From: Phallusia fumigata
Lineage: Eukaryota > Chordata > Ascidiacea > Phlebobranchia > Ascidiidae
Length of the DNA: 21,411 bases
Direction of reading: 5' to 3'
Assembly: GCA_008931825.1 (NCBI GenBank)
Contig: QXVZ01008377.1
Coordinates: 1-21,411 of the forward strand
A model generated the notes under the pieces. It made no database searches. It was given only the letters and a program-made list of their open reading frames with translations, and was not told the DNA's origin. Position 1 is the stretch's first letter; each line of letters starts with the position of its first letter. The translations under genes were made by a program, and so were the position numbers. This document shows, in pieces, positions 1 through 9,461 of the stretch.

Positions 1-580
1 TTTGTACAAAAATTTGCTGCGGTGCACAAAAAATTGGTAAATATTTTTTTGAATTTAATTTGATTTTGATTTGTCCCCCCAGTACTCAAATTGCCCCGTT
101 GTAGTGCGTGAGTCCCAGTTGGTATTTATGTTGTAGTCTGACCTACATCGTTTGATGGTAGTCAATTTAAAAAAGCAAAAAAGGAGATTTTTGCAGCAAT
201 TAAATTTGTGTAAAAGATTTATCACACGAATATTCATCAAATCTATCGAAAACAGAAATGTAATCCAACATGAAATAGATAAAACTAATACAACACCCCA
301 ACGAATAATGTTGTAACAGTGTTGTTCTGTAATTGCGCTGCATTGATTTCATTAGCAAGCGGAGTGCACAGCGCAGAACAACGGAAATCGTTTGCAAATT
401 AGGTTTGATTGTCTTTTATTTTCAGGAAGCGGAGTGTAGGGTCTTAATCATCTGTTGAATCGTTCTACATTTATTCAAATGTTGTTACGTTATTGTTTTT
501 ACAGGTAGTGTGTATTGGCAATAAGGTAACTTTGCTGGTTTGGTCGCTTATATGTAAGTCGGATCTTGTAAAATAGAGAA
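1..580. other. 5' flank, no gene seen
   Basis: AT-rich sequence upstream of the ZP-N gene. Both strands have only short open frames, full of Lys, Phe and Asn, with no domain signature and no convincing splice-site pairs. I see no RNA gene here. Confidence 0.5.
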
Positions 581-584
581 GTTT

Positions 585-592
585 TATAAAAA
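585..592 (+). promoter_or_regulatory. TATA-like box of the ZP-N gene
   Basis: TATAAAAA followed by AGG lies 190 nt before the ATG at 782. If functional, transcription would begin near 615 and give a 5' UTR of about 165 nt without an intron. Many such AT strings occur by chance in DNA this AT-rich, so this is a positional inference. Confidence 0.4.
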
Positions 593-781
593 GGATTCGA
601 AAAGTACGTCTGAAGTTGCCTGCACAGAAATCATAATTTTTAGACTACAAACAAAAAGTTGAATTTTGAACGTAGTAACTTGCAATCTAACGGATTTTGT
701 GCATTTGATCAGACAAAAAGGGAACTTTATTAAAACAGAAACTGAAACAAAATCCACGGACAAGAGAAGGGAAGAAGAAGA

Positions 782-2816
782 ATGAAGACGCTTTTGGCCA
801 TCGTCCTCATGATGGGCATTTCAGGTTGTTTATCCCAAATGCCTGATATCTCATTCGACTGCAATTCATCTTTCGTTGAAATAGAGTAAGTGTCCACGTA
901 TGTAGGCTACTATTGCTGTTTCTAAGTAACTAACACGTCTTCCAAGCATATCTTGTGCAGTCAATTGTGTTTTTTTTTGTCACAAATCCTTAGCAAAGCT
1001 TACAGACATAGTTTCACCTGCAACCATATTCGTTCATTTATTAAACAAATGCCTGAGCAAAGCGTGGAATGAACCCACTTTAGGCCTGCATTGCGTAGGT
1101 ATTTTGGCGTCACTATAGGCCACTTTTTGTCACTTTTATTGTAGGAACGAATATTTACACGCAAATTTGGTGACAGCGCTTTTTGATTCAGCCACACAGA
1201 AAATAACGGGCAGCTAATACAACGCACCAAATAGAATTTTCGGGCCAAAGTTTGTTACTATTTCAATGAGAGAATACGGCGTAACTATTGTATTTATAGT
1301 AAGATGACAAAAAAAAATTAAAACTCAATGAGAAAAATACAAGCCAGTACTTTTGAAAAAATACTTTTTTTTAAGTCCAATATTTTTTCTCTCACTTTTT
1401 ATTAGGACTTTTCTTGTTACAGATTTAAGGAGACGTACCTTGATGGGCTGGTGGATATGCCAGTAAGGTCTGTCTTTTTCCTCAAGCCTACTGACGACAT
1501 GGGACAGATCTTTAGTCAAAATCCACCAGCTTCACCCTGCAGCACCTCAGACACCGGGGATCATCTTTCGGCAAAGTTTACGAATTTTCAGGAGTGCGCA
1601 TTCGAAACCACAGTAGGTATTTGCGTAAAAACAGGGATTGCTCTAGCTTGGGGGTGAAATACATTCGCCAGCCAGCAAAACTGTTTGATTCCTTCACCCG
1701 CTGCATAGGGAAAATTATAATTGGGTCGTTATATGTACTGTAGGGTATATTGTAAACTCTTGTTTCTTTTTGAAGTTGTTTCAGCTTGCTTTGTGTGACA
1801 ACCCGGCGTTTTAAAATCTATCGTTGTAGTTTTTTAACTTTTTTTTATAACCTAACTTCTTACAACGCACTATAAATGCAAAAATACATAGGAATAGTAA
1901 ACGAATCAAAGCGCAAATACTTACTAACTTATAATTTTTGTTTTTTAACGTGCCACAAACATAATGGCAAAAGCCTAAAAAACCGAAAAAAATGCCGTGA
2001 AAACTAAAAACTATTCCTTGCATCGGCGACGAAAGTGATCTACCTTCACCAGGTGTCGCTAAATGAAATCACGAACCGCATAACTAGTTAGGCATCGAAA
2101 TTTGTCACCCGGAAAATCCATTGATCGTTACAATATTGGCTTGGTATCCCACTGCGTTTTGTCGTACTCTTCACTCGCTCGCAACGATTTCGCTTTATTG
2201 CTCTGAAGAAGCCCATCGTTCTGGTGGGCGAAACGTCAGCAAAGATTACAAGTTATTCAACTAAAAAAACTAGTACTTTTTGTGAGGCTTTACACTGGTA
2301 GAACGACAAACAGTCTTGTTAAACTGCATTATTACCGATACGAAACTACCAATGTTTCTGCTGTTCAAAAATACAAAAAAAGTATGTTCAACTTTCGAAA
2401 CGCAACCGAAGCTGCAAAAACAGCTCCGTTTGTGCCAAGTAGTGACGCTGTCCAACAATAAACAACAAGCGATCAACAAGTATAGCTACCGTATACGCGC
2501 CACCTAGCGGGTAAAAATATGAGAATAGTCGCCTTACTAGCGCCACTTAGCGGTTACAGATGTGAAAACAGTGTCGCCTCACTAGCGCCAACAAACGGTT
2601 GCAAATGTAGCGGTTACCTTGTATACACGTAATTTAAAGCTGTGTCTGTTACATTTTTTAGCAAAGTGGAGGAAATATTACTTTCACTTACCGAGGAGTT
2701 CTCCTGACAATGCACGATAGCATCGTAGAGAGAGACACCCGCCATTTCTTCACCTTCCAATGCTTTTACAGAGATTCTTACAACGTCTCAACCGGAGGAA
2801 TTATGACCTACCTCCC
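782..2816 (+). CDS. Secreted ZP-N domain protein (exons 1-3; 3' end uncertain)
   Basis: Exons are 782-885, 1423-1612 and 2662-2816. Introns are GTAAGT...ACAG (phase 2), GTAGGT...TTTTAG (phase 0) and a GTAAGT donor after 2816 (phase 2). The reading frame stays open through 149 codons plus 2 nt. Residues 1-18 form a signal peptide (MKTLLAIVLMMGISGCLS). The rest has the pattern of the N-terminal half of a zona pellucida domain: Cys27 in ISFDCNSS, Cys74, Cys93 in NFQEC and Cys132 in FTFQCFY. A central strand (NITFTYRGVLL) and an IVERD segment precede the last Cys, where ZP-N domains expect them. Known ZP-N folds pair Cys 1-4 and 2-3. There are N-glycosylation sequons at Asn28, Asn103 and Asn139. 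ZP-N domains mediate polymerisation or recognition of extracellular filaments, as in egg coats and other surface matrices. No ZP-C half, furin site or membrane anchor is convincingly visible. The gene may end in a candidate exon at 3083 or run on into the exons at 3259 and 3504. The ZP-N call is strong; the specific role is unknown. Confidence 0.85.
886..1422. other. Intron 1 of the ZP-N gene
   Basis: It begins GTAAGTG, ends TTGTTACAG and joins phase 2 codons. No embedded gene, known repeat or RNA structure was seen. Short frames on the minus strand look random. Confidence 0.75.
2198..2242 (+). ncRNA. Hammerhead ribozyme-like motif (Penelope/retrozyme type)
   Basis: Every core element of a type I hammerhead is present in order. 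Helix I 5' strand is TTGCT (2198-2202). CTGAAGA (2203-2209) fits CUGANGA. A 7-bp helix II follows: GCCCATC (2211-2217), loop GTTCT, GGTGGGC (2223-2229, one G-U pair). GAAA is at 2230-2233. Helix III is minimal, AC/GT with no loop (2233-2236). The cleavage triplet GTC is at 2235-2237, and AGCAA (2238-2242) pairs exactly with TTGCT. Hammerheads with almost no helix III are known from Penelope-like retroelements and are thought to cleave as dimers. No reverse transcriptase frame was seen nearby, so this is probably a truncated element copy in the intron. The fold is read by eye; activity is unknown. Confidence 0.6.
2497..2618. repeat. Tandem repeat, about 43-45 bp unit, with CTCF-like cores
   Basis: Units begin at 2497, 2540 and 2585. 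The first two open with GCGCCACCTAGCGG and GCGCCACTTAGCGG, each followed by a diverged spacer (…AGTCGCCTTACTA / …GTGTCGCCTCACTA). The third has a degraded core (GCGCCAACAAACGG) and is partial. The reverse complement of the first core, CCGCTAGGTGGCGC, is close to the bilaterian CTCF consensus. Whether it binds anything is unknown. Confidence 0.65.
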
Positions 2817-3082
2817 GTAAGTTGAAAGTTAAGAGTTTTTTCACTAATTTTTTTTTAATTTTTCAATTTTTTTTTTTTTAATTTTTAAATTTTTTTTAAA
2901 ATTTTCAATTTTATTTTTATTTTTTAATCGGATGTTATAGATGTTATTGTCTATCTCCTAGTTCAGTAGTTTTAAACCTGGTACTTACCCACTAGCACAC
3001 AGAGTTTCCAGGTAGTACGCGAAAAATATCCGTTTCTTTTCCCAAAAACAACTGCATCCACAGTTTTTGCTCTTACTTACAG
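2817..3082. other. Intron 3 of the ZP-N gene, with low-complexity T tract
   Basis: It starts GTAAGTTG. From about 2839 to 2930 it is almost pure T/A, and it ends CTTACTTACAG at 3082. An alternative acceptor (CTATCTCCTAG at 2961) would give only 11 more codons before TAG. Confidence 0.45.
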
Positions 3083-3158
3083 GGTTTCGTTAATAATTCC
3101 TACATTTACGTGNCGGAATGCTTTCTATCTTTTACAATCAGTTCACTTTTTGGGCTAG
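3083..3158 (+). other. Candidate exon 4 of the ZP-N gene, containing one ambiguous base
   Basis: After the acceptor ACTTACAG, the phase left by exon 3 reads P-VSLIIPTFT-(TGN)-RNAFYLLQSVHFLG and stops at TAG 3156-3158. The single ambiguous base (3113) decides whether codon 3111-3113 is Cys, Trp or a stop. The first residues look like a beta strand and weakly resemble RTKLVIF in exon 1 of gene B downstream. No good phase 0 donor lies before the TAG that could join the exon at 3259, so this is either the terminal exon or a decayed internal one. Confidence 0.35.
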
Positions 3159-3258
3159 TTGTGCAAACGTTTCTGAAATTGCCACTGTTTAGAAATGCAC
3201 TGCAAAACCAACGGTTCTATTTGATCACAACTGAAGCAAAACAATTGCTTGTATGCAG

Positions 3259-3592
3259 GCACAGGAACTTCAAAGTTTGCTCAAACCAAAAAGATTCTTT
3301 CGTTTTCGGTACGGGGGGAACGAAAATTGGATTTTATTCCTGACTGACACCTCTTCAAAAACCTCTTTTTACAGCAGCAGTCTTGGTTATTTTGGTGTGA
3401 AGTTTGGGTCACCAGCAGGTAAACCCATCGTATATCATAATTCGTTTCTGTGTTTGCAAAAACACATATGTTGTAGCTTAACGACGCATTTACCTTTCCT
3501 TAGGTATTCTACTTTGGTGCGAGAGCTATAATGAATGCAGACTCGCATTCGATCGTTTCTGGAATCACGATATAATGGTTAACTTTGGATAA
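3259..3592 (+). pseudogene. Two-exon tail of tandem family, copy A (possible tail of the ZP-N gene)
   Basis: Exon 3259-3418 (acceptor TATGCAG, donor GTAAAC, phase 1) encodes AQELQSLLKPKRFFRFRYGG and ends FGVKFGSPAG. Exon 3504-3592 (acceptor TTCCTTAG) encodes G-ILLWCESYNECRLAFDRF and ends NHDIMVNFG-stop. Both match exons 2 and 3 of genes B and C in phase, splice position and sequence, and the intron before 3259 also matches theirs. I found no first exon with a signal peptide. Either these 82 codons are the 3' end of the ZP-N gene, by way of an exon obscured by the ambiguous base at 3113, or copy A has lost its first exon. No stop or frameshift lies within the two exons. A poly(A) signal AATAAA is near 3646. 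Confidence 0.55.
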
Positions 3593-3617
3593 AGGTAGCA
3601 TTGCGTAATTACAAATT

Positions 3618-3643
3618 ATTGTTGTTGTTGTTATTGTTGTTGT
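3618..3643. repeat. (GTT)n microsatellite
   Basis: An imperfect GTT/ATT triplet run just after the stop of copy A and before its AATAAA, hence in its 3' UTR if transcribed. Confidence 0.8.
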
Positions 3644-3659
3644 ATAAATAAACATTTGT

Positions 3660-5028
3660 GTAGTAAGTAGCACATTACGGATGCCCAAGCTTGGTGAACA
3701 CCGAACCACGCATTTCCCTTCGCTGTAATAAGCTTTAAACAAGTAGTTTGAACTGAACGTGATTACCGCGTCAATACACCCACAGAAACTTTGCGTGAAC
3801 GTTCCGTAAACTTACAACCAGGCTGGTTTAAAAATTTTGTGGACTTGTGTGTCCCTATATCCCCGAGATAGTTGTAGTTTCAACTAAAAAAAACGCTGCA
3901 GTCAAAAATCTCTGGATTAGAGAAAACACAAGTATGGTTCTTCAGCTCATTGAGAAGCAGAAAGTGTTAGCAAAACTCGATGGAAAACCTTGAAAGAAAT
4001 CAGCACTCTTGCAGAAGAGTACCATATGGAGTTTGAATAGTTTGTAGGCTGCTTTTCTCGGTGCTCCGAGGGCAGAAATATACACAAGCAGTCCAAAAAA
4101 TGCCTAAAACAAACAATACTGCGGCTTTACTTTTGTCCATAACTTTGCTGAAATCACAAAATTTTGCGGAAAGATGAAAACCTTGGATGCGATTCGGTTA
4201 AGTAGCCATGTAAATTTACGTTTCGGCGAATTGAACGCGTGACGTTACATAATTCGCATCAGTTTAACGATTTGATGATAAAATTGCCGTTACTAGACCG
4301 TAGGCACTATAGGCAATATGACAAGCACAAAAACAAAACAGTTTTCTCATGTGGCAAACCAATGAACAAGTAGTGGTGTCAGATTGTATTATCTCCAGTG
4401 AGGATTTTTTCCTCTGAAGCAAAACTCAGAAAGTCTTAACTTTGACACGCTACCTTAAAAGAAAATTCCGCATGTCTGTAGATACGTGTCACCTTGGTTT
4501 CGGAATTGGTAGTAGATCAAGAGGTGTCAAATACAATTTTCGTTTTTGTGGTTCTTGCACATGTAGGTGTTTTTCAAAAGTCAAAAAATACATATAAACA
4601 GAGCTTCGGCTGTAAAACCAGTTGTCTGGTTTCCAAGCAAGATATGGTACTCTTAAACTAATATATCCGCTGTTTATCCTAATTTGCTGTAGAAATGCCT
4701 ATTTCCGAAACAACAACATATCGCGAAGTATCAACATATATAACTATGAACCTGAAACTGCTACGATGCAATAATTTGAGTATTATACATGGCAGCATCG
4801 CAAAATACAACATGTTGGCAGTATAAGTTTTAAATCAAGGTTGCACTAAGCAGGAAGAGGAAGCCAGCAGTAACCGAAAGCTATATGGAGTAGATATGAC
4901 CATTTCAAAAAATTTTTCTTTCAATATGGTATTGAGTAGATGAAAAATGTTCTTGTGGGCAAATACTAGCATATCTGACTGACAGTTGTCCACGAGTAAC
5001 GTTGTGCTAATTGACATTCTATTTTCAG
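3660..5028. other. Intergenic stretch, no gene recognised
   Basis: About 1.4 kb of AT-rich DNA. Open frames are short and lack domain motifs. A segment near 4535-4570 weakly recalls part of exon 2 of the tandem family (ATTTTCGTTTT...TGGTTCTTG), but too weakly to call. Confidence 0.5.
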
Positions 5029-5091
5029 CAAGACGATTTTTAGAATGTTGTCCTTACGAATGTAGTTTTGCCTCCAAACGTTATCAATCAA
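5029..5091 (+). other. Exon-like segment upstream of gene B
   Basis: It is bounded by TATTTTCAG and by A|GTAAGTT. One frame is open throughout (RRFLECCPYECSFASKRYQS), phase 1 at both ends. RRFLE-CCPY faintly recalls RHFFTFQCFY at the end of the ZP-N domain, so it could be a remnant of a duplicated ZP-N exon. No partner exons were found upstream, and gene B reads from its own ATG, so this could equally be chance or a 5' UTR exon. Confidence 0.2.
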
Positions 5092-5212
5092 GTAAGTTAT
5101 GATGTTTTTTTTGTTTTAAGAGGTTGTTTTGAAAAGTTGTCACCCTAATTGAGAAATGTACACGCATATTTTATGCTTCCTAATGCACATGAAGTTTGGT
5201 TTCCGCTCCGCT

Positions 5213-5515
5213 GGTGTTGGGGGCATTGACTATTTATCCGTGGTATGGTCCGTTCACCTGAATTTCTTGCGCTATTCGTCTAACTTTGTCGAGTCTTTTG
5301 AAGTTCAACACGCTATTCTGTGGCTTATGGGTGACTAATTCTGTTGGGGCAGCAAAATGTTAGCTGCCTAGCTCGCACGCTATCGTCTTAAAATACTCTT
5401 TTTAAGGAACAAATTCCCTTCTTCCTGACTTCTTTACACGACTTAAAACATCTGTCTTTATGTATAAAGGCCGTGTAACCTCGACTGGTGTTGAGGTCTT
5501 TTGCCAGAGTGTTGC
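5213..5515. repeat. 5'-flank repeat of the tandem family, copy 1
   Basis: Shared landmarks with the copies near 8763 and 10767 are an ATTGACTATTTATCCG block, TGGTATGGTCCGT, CTCGCACGCTATCG and a GAGTGTTGCATG block. It lies about 650 nt before the start of gene B, as copy 2 does before gene C, so it travelled with the gene in the duplication. Confidence 0.65.
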
Positions 5516-5865
5516 ATGATGCTCTGCTATTGTCAAGGCCGGACAGACTTTAACATATCGGTAGTGGTTTGACGCTTTATCATTTTATGACTAGTTTAAC
5601 GCTGTGCTGATCCACATCCTGTAGCATCCAAAGCGATTAAAGCTAAGTTACAAACCAGAACGAGTTTTGATAGTTCGGCCAACACACAACCGTCTCTTCA
5701 AACAGCGATAACGACAGTTTATTTTCTGGCGCATTTAAAAGTAATAGACCGCTATGTTGAAAAATATGTGCGCCCGTATAACTTGTTGGATGAAATATGA
5801 AGAAAATCCAATTAAACTTGTTGACAGAGAAATTTAAGAAGAGTTGAAACGATGTCCATATTATT
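5516..5865. other. Promoter-side flank of gene B
   Basis: No coding exon was recognised and no good TATA box was found at the expected distance. A 5-codon upstream frame starts at 5852 and its TGA overlaps the ATG of gene B. Confidence 0.4.
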
Positions 5866-6558
5866 ATGATTTATGTCCTAATAGTGATGATCATCGGCTA
5901 CTCACAGCTTCCAACAGCAGGTTTACTTTTAGATAAAACTGCACAAGAGTCTCGTATTAGTGACAGGACCAAGCTCGTCATCTTTTTTGACAAAAGTGAA
6001 ATTTTGGGTTCGTCCCCTCCACTTGATCCGCTTTCCCATTTGAAACCAAGGGTTAGTTGTTTTCGCAAAAGCCCTGTTTATAATCATCACCAAACCTGTT
6101 GAGAATGAAAACACTAGTCCAAATGGCTTATTGTTGCAGCGAAAAATGACATATAGTCACAAAAGCACTGCGAATCAAGGGTACTTGGTTAAAACTAAAG
6201 CAAAACAAATTTGCTTTCTGTTAACATTCAGGCAGGAACTTCAACTACTGTTCAATCCTCAAAATATTCGTTTTCAAACTGGGGGTTCGTGGACATTGAG
6301 TGGGACTGACACTAAGTCGAAAAGCTCACTTTACAGAAGCAAATTGGGCTACATTGTAGTCAAACTTGGATCGACCACTGGTAAACCCAATGTACATCGA
6401 TAGCGCATTTCAGTATTTACAAAACGTCTGTTGTAACTGGATGATACTTTTACCTTTCCTCAGGTGTTCTGACTTGGTGCGACAAGCGGTTTAAAGCAGA
6501 TTGCATCCACGCATCTAAACTAGCATGGTCGTATCTGGAATTAGGAAACATTGAATAA
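5866..6558 (+). CDS. Tandem family gene B, small secreted protein (intact, 141 aa)
   Basis: Exons are 5866-6051, 6236-6380 and 6464-6558 with GTTAGT...GGCAG (phase 0) and GTAAAC...CCTCAG (phase 1) introns. Residues 1-19 (MIYVLIVMIIGYSQLPTAG) look like a signal peptide. Exon 1 continues with RTKLVIFFDKSEILGSSPP, exon 2 with ELQLLFNPQNIRFQTGGSW and ends KLGYIVVKLGSTTG, and exon 3 reads VLTWCDKRFKADCIHASK and ends with LELGNIE. Cysteines occur only in the last exon (WC...C). I do not recognise the family. The beta-rich pattern and the L-x-WC ending could be a much reduced ZP-C-like fold, given the ZP-N gene next to copy A, but this is speculation. It is the only member of the array with ATG, all splice sites and the stop intact. 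AATAAA is near 6634. Confidence 0.7.
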
Positions 6559-6639
6559 TACACGTTGAATATAGTGTTGCAGGTTGTGGTTGTATGAATT
6601 GCCGTACTGAGAGTTGTATGTTGTTCTTGAGAAAATAAA

Positions 6640-7600
6640 CGTCAGTTTGTGTACAGTATGAAGTACATGAATAGCAAAACAAGTTAATGCATGGCATTCG
6701 AGAGCTGCAACGAACATTTCAACTGCATCGAAATTCGCTTCTGAAGCATTTCATAATCTCACACACACTTCTGGCGCTCAACTGCATTGACTGCCGCGGC
6801 TCAACACGCTAAGGGATGTCACAGTACAGGGGCGACATCTAGCGAACATAAAAAAACATACATCACTGTTTGTCACACAGAAACACAGGTTGCAACTTAA
6901 TATTAACTGTACTGTTTTGATATTTGGAAATTGTGCATTATTAAATTTGTTTGTGTTGTTCTAAAAACGTTAATGCATTTTTAATACTTTCCACTATTTG
7001 CGCTGCTCGAATGACGCACACTCATTCTAAGCTGTGATTTTTTGAATTTGCGACAATTTTGCATTTTCCTTTCTTTAGTTAGGCACTTCCGCACATAACT
7101 GATTGCAATAACATGCTGTAATGGCGGTTTGCGGTCATAAAAACTTCTGAAATGTCAGAGATGCAATTTGAATGCGTGCACGTTTTAACCCCAAAATATT
7201 TTCCACAAATTTCAATCTAAAAAACAACGTAAGTTAGGTTAAAGGTGCGTAAATTAGTTTAGCTTACAATGTTAGTAACTTGGCTTCTCGGAGTCTTGTA
7301 TGCATAGTTGTGGTTGTAACTGCACGCAGCACATTGTTTGTTTACGTTTACATAATCACTTTGCTACATGGAACGATCGTTTGTGCAATTCCATTACGTG
7401 TAGCTGCAGTAACTTGCTGGTAAACTGAGCACAATGCATCGCATTATCATTAAAAAACTTGCCCACTACATTGAACAGCACTAACAGTGCATGTAGTTTG
7501 CTGGTAAACTGAGCACGACGAAGTGAAATAACAACCCTCTACAACAAGCCCATGCCATGGATTTGAACCGCCAAATAAGGACTTAGATTTAAGTCAACGC
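6640..7600. other. Intergenic stretch between gene B and remnant X
   Basis: No gene recognised. One CTCF-like core (GGCGACATCTAGCGA, about 6832-6846) and the direct repeat listed at 7414-7516 are the only structure seen. Confidence 0.5.
7414..7516. repeat. 19-nt exact direct repeat
   Basis: TTGCTGGTAAACTGAGCAC occurs at 7414-7432 and again at 7498-7516, a spacing of 84 nt. Only the 19-nt word and a few bases before it are shared. Confidence 0.8.
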
Positions 7601-7609
7601 AGCACTTTA

Positions 7610-7932
7610 GCATTGACGTAAAGCTTACCGCGTGACAGGTACAAGTAGAATTTGATAAACAACACTTTAGCCTCTGATCGTTGGTTGAACTTGTTTTGAC
7701 ACGAATTGAAGTTCACATATTACGCACGCTAGGTCGCACGGTTCATGGTATTCTAAAATCAACGTCAAATCGTTTTTGTTTACCCACATTGTTGATGCTG
7801 AAGTACGTATCGTTTATACGCAGGGAGAGGAACCCCAACTTCTATTTGATTCTCAAAACGAAATTAACCACTATAAATATATTGTTACCAGTGGTGGCAG
7901 TAAACATTGCGGTATTTACAACTTTATATTGT
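7610..7932 (+). pseudogene. Decayed copy X of the tandem family
   Basis: At 7824, after TTTATACGCAG, the sequence reads GEEPQLLFDSQNEI, then YIVTSGGSKHCG. This parallels KDELKLLFGSPANI...GG of gene C and ELQLLFNPQNI...GG of gene B. The preceding intron end (CTGAAGTACG...TACGCAG) also matches that of gene C. The frame soon runs into TAG and the C-terminal half is not recognisable. About 200 nt upstream, GACGTAAAGCTTACC resembles HVKLVM of gene C exon 1. No start, donor or third exon was found. Confidence 0.5.
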
Positions 7933-7933
7933 T

Positions 7934-8000
7934 GTTTATGTAGTATGGAAATTCGTTTATGTAGTATGGAGCATATTAAAAAAGCGATAAGCATATTAAA
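7934..8000. repeat. Short local duplications
   Basis: GTTTATGTAGTATGGA is present at 7934-7949 and 7955-7970, and GCATATTAAA at 7971-7980 and 7991-8000. They look like slippage duplications inside the decayed copy X. Confidence 0.8.
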
Positions 8001-8762
8001 ACAGTCGTTGTGATCAAATAAATCGGTTAGACTACTTGAAATTTTGAACAGATAGTCAGGAATTAAAACTCTGTAGTATTCAGACACTTTTGGAACTAAA
8101 ACTTTAATCAAATATACGTTGCAAAGACGAGGGCATTTCAGGGGCATGGTGTTCTCCAATATACAAACGTTTGTTACCAGCACCTTCATGCCACTATTGC
8201 GCTTAAGCAAGATTGTTGTGAGTTGGGTAACTTTTTCTTTTCTTTCACAAATGACCCCCCCGCAAAAAAATCCGAAGATTTTAAGAATGTTTGTTCGTGT
8301 GAATGCTCGCATGCTGGGTCAATCAAGAAATAAAAACAGCCAATCCATCAAAATGCTCCGTCAGGCACCACCAGATACCACAACGCCAGCTTTGCAAATT
8401 CCATCTTAAAATGCCGTGACACGAAAGTTTGGTTCAGGTTCGGAGCCATAGCACTTTACTAGTTGCCGCAAACATGTGCGATGTTCAGAAAATCGCAACG
8501 TTTGAATTTTGTGCATTGGGGCCGTCTATAGTTTAGAGGACTTGTTTTAGAGGACTGTCTTTCAGTAAACGTTTTAATACATCGAAAATAACCTAGCATT
8601 CTAAGCACATGAAAAGCATTGGCTCCTACTAACAACCAGGAAACGATTTCTCGTTCGCAAAAACAGAAAGCACAAGAATTCTTTTTTATGTTTTCGCTTT
8701 TAGAGAAACGCATTGAAACAGAGTATGGTTCAAGAGTCTAAAAAGGCAGTTTAACGGATGTG
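8001..8762. other. Intergenic stretch, no gene recognised
   Basis: A 156-codon minus-strand frame (7842-8312) and a plus-strand frame (about 8119-8409) overlap here. Neither has domain motifs, plausible composition or splice context, and I treat both as chance. Confidence 0.5.
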
Positions 8763-9050
8763 CTCTGGAGCATAAACTATTGATCCGTGGTATGGTCCGT
8801 GCACCTGTATTGCTCACGCTGACTTCTCATCATTCTGTGGCTGTACGGTTGACTTACGCTGTCGAGGGAGCACATCGTTTGCAGTGACCACAACTTTGTC
8901 TCGCACGCTATCTTCCTTTTACGCCTAACTGCTTTCTTAATCCCGTGCAAAAATGAATTCGCTTCTTCATACATATAAGGGTCGCGTGCTAACCTGGTAT
9001 CTGAGCTAGTGTTTGGATAGTCGCTAGAGCGTTGTATGGTGTTTTGCAAG
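8763..9050. repeat. 5'-flank repeat of the tandem family, copy 2
   Basis: Parallel to 5213-5515: CATAAACTATTGATCCGTGG, TGGTATGGTCCGTG, CTCGCACGCTATC and GAGCGTTGTATGG in the same order. It lies about 700 nt before gene C. Confidence 0.65.
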
Positions 9051-9461
9051 ACTGGGTGAAACATGAGTTCAGCATCTAAGCAATGCTTCAAAGCATTGGC
9101 ACTATGTGAGAATTTGCAGAATGTGTTGTTATACTTGTTCGCTGTAGATGTTTTTCAATTCCTGTCAGATACTGTAAATAAAAAAAATTATGAAGCGTAC
9201 TGCTTGCTACTGTGTGTATAGGTGCAACGTCGTGCTAGAACGAACCTATGACATTATAGAATAAACGGTTGAAGTTAAGTTAAAAACTTTAGGCAAAGAT
9301 TTAAAAGCTCTACCAATACACACCGACCCTTTACAAAGCGATAAAGAAGTACAGAGTTGTTTTGAAAATTTTCTCACAAATTATAAAAGATAAAATAGGC
9401 TTATTTAAATGTAAACAGATTAATTTGTAGTACAAACGATGAAAAGCAAAGTGCAAACGAT
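9051..9461. other. Flank before gene C
   Basis: AT-rich, no exon recognised. The last 50 nt align with the leader of gene B around AAACGATGTC, showing where the start codon ought to be. Confidence 0.5.

Larger units (their letters stand above)
1613..2661. other. Intron 2 of the ZP-N gene, rich in repeat debris
   Basis: This is the longest intron of the gene (GTAGGT...TTTTTTAG, phase 0). Apart from the hammerhead-like motif and the tandem repeat listed separately, I recognise nothing else in it. The motif at 2050-2064 (AGGTGTCGCTAAATG) is a reverse-oriented relative of the repeat core seen at 2497. Confidence 0.7.

Noticed and set aside
2962-2994. Alternative exon 4 of the ZP-N gene after CTATCTCCTAG
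   Set aside because: Good acceptor, but gives only 11 residues before TAG; kept as a possibility in the intron note rather than as a feature.
4535-4575. Possible further remnant of exon 2 of the tandem family
   Set aside because: Similarity limited to a T-rich string and one TGGTTCTTG word; not above chance in this composition.
5156-5338. 60-codon plus-strand frame with a hydrophobic start
   Set aside because: It covers the flank repeat; the equivalent stretches at 8763 and 10767 are not open in that frame.
7842-8312. 156-codon open frame on the minus strand
   Set aside because: Longest frame in the window, but with no domain, signal or codon pattern; it overlaps the decayed copy X on the other strand and contains its slippage repeats.
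8119-8409. 96-codon plus-strand frame
   Set aside because: Has no ATG at its start, low-complexity composition and no splice or promoter context.
8777-9091. 104-codon minus-strand frame
   Set aside because: It lies across the non-coding flank repeat, and the other copies of that repeat do not keep the frame open.
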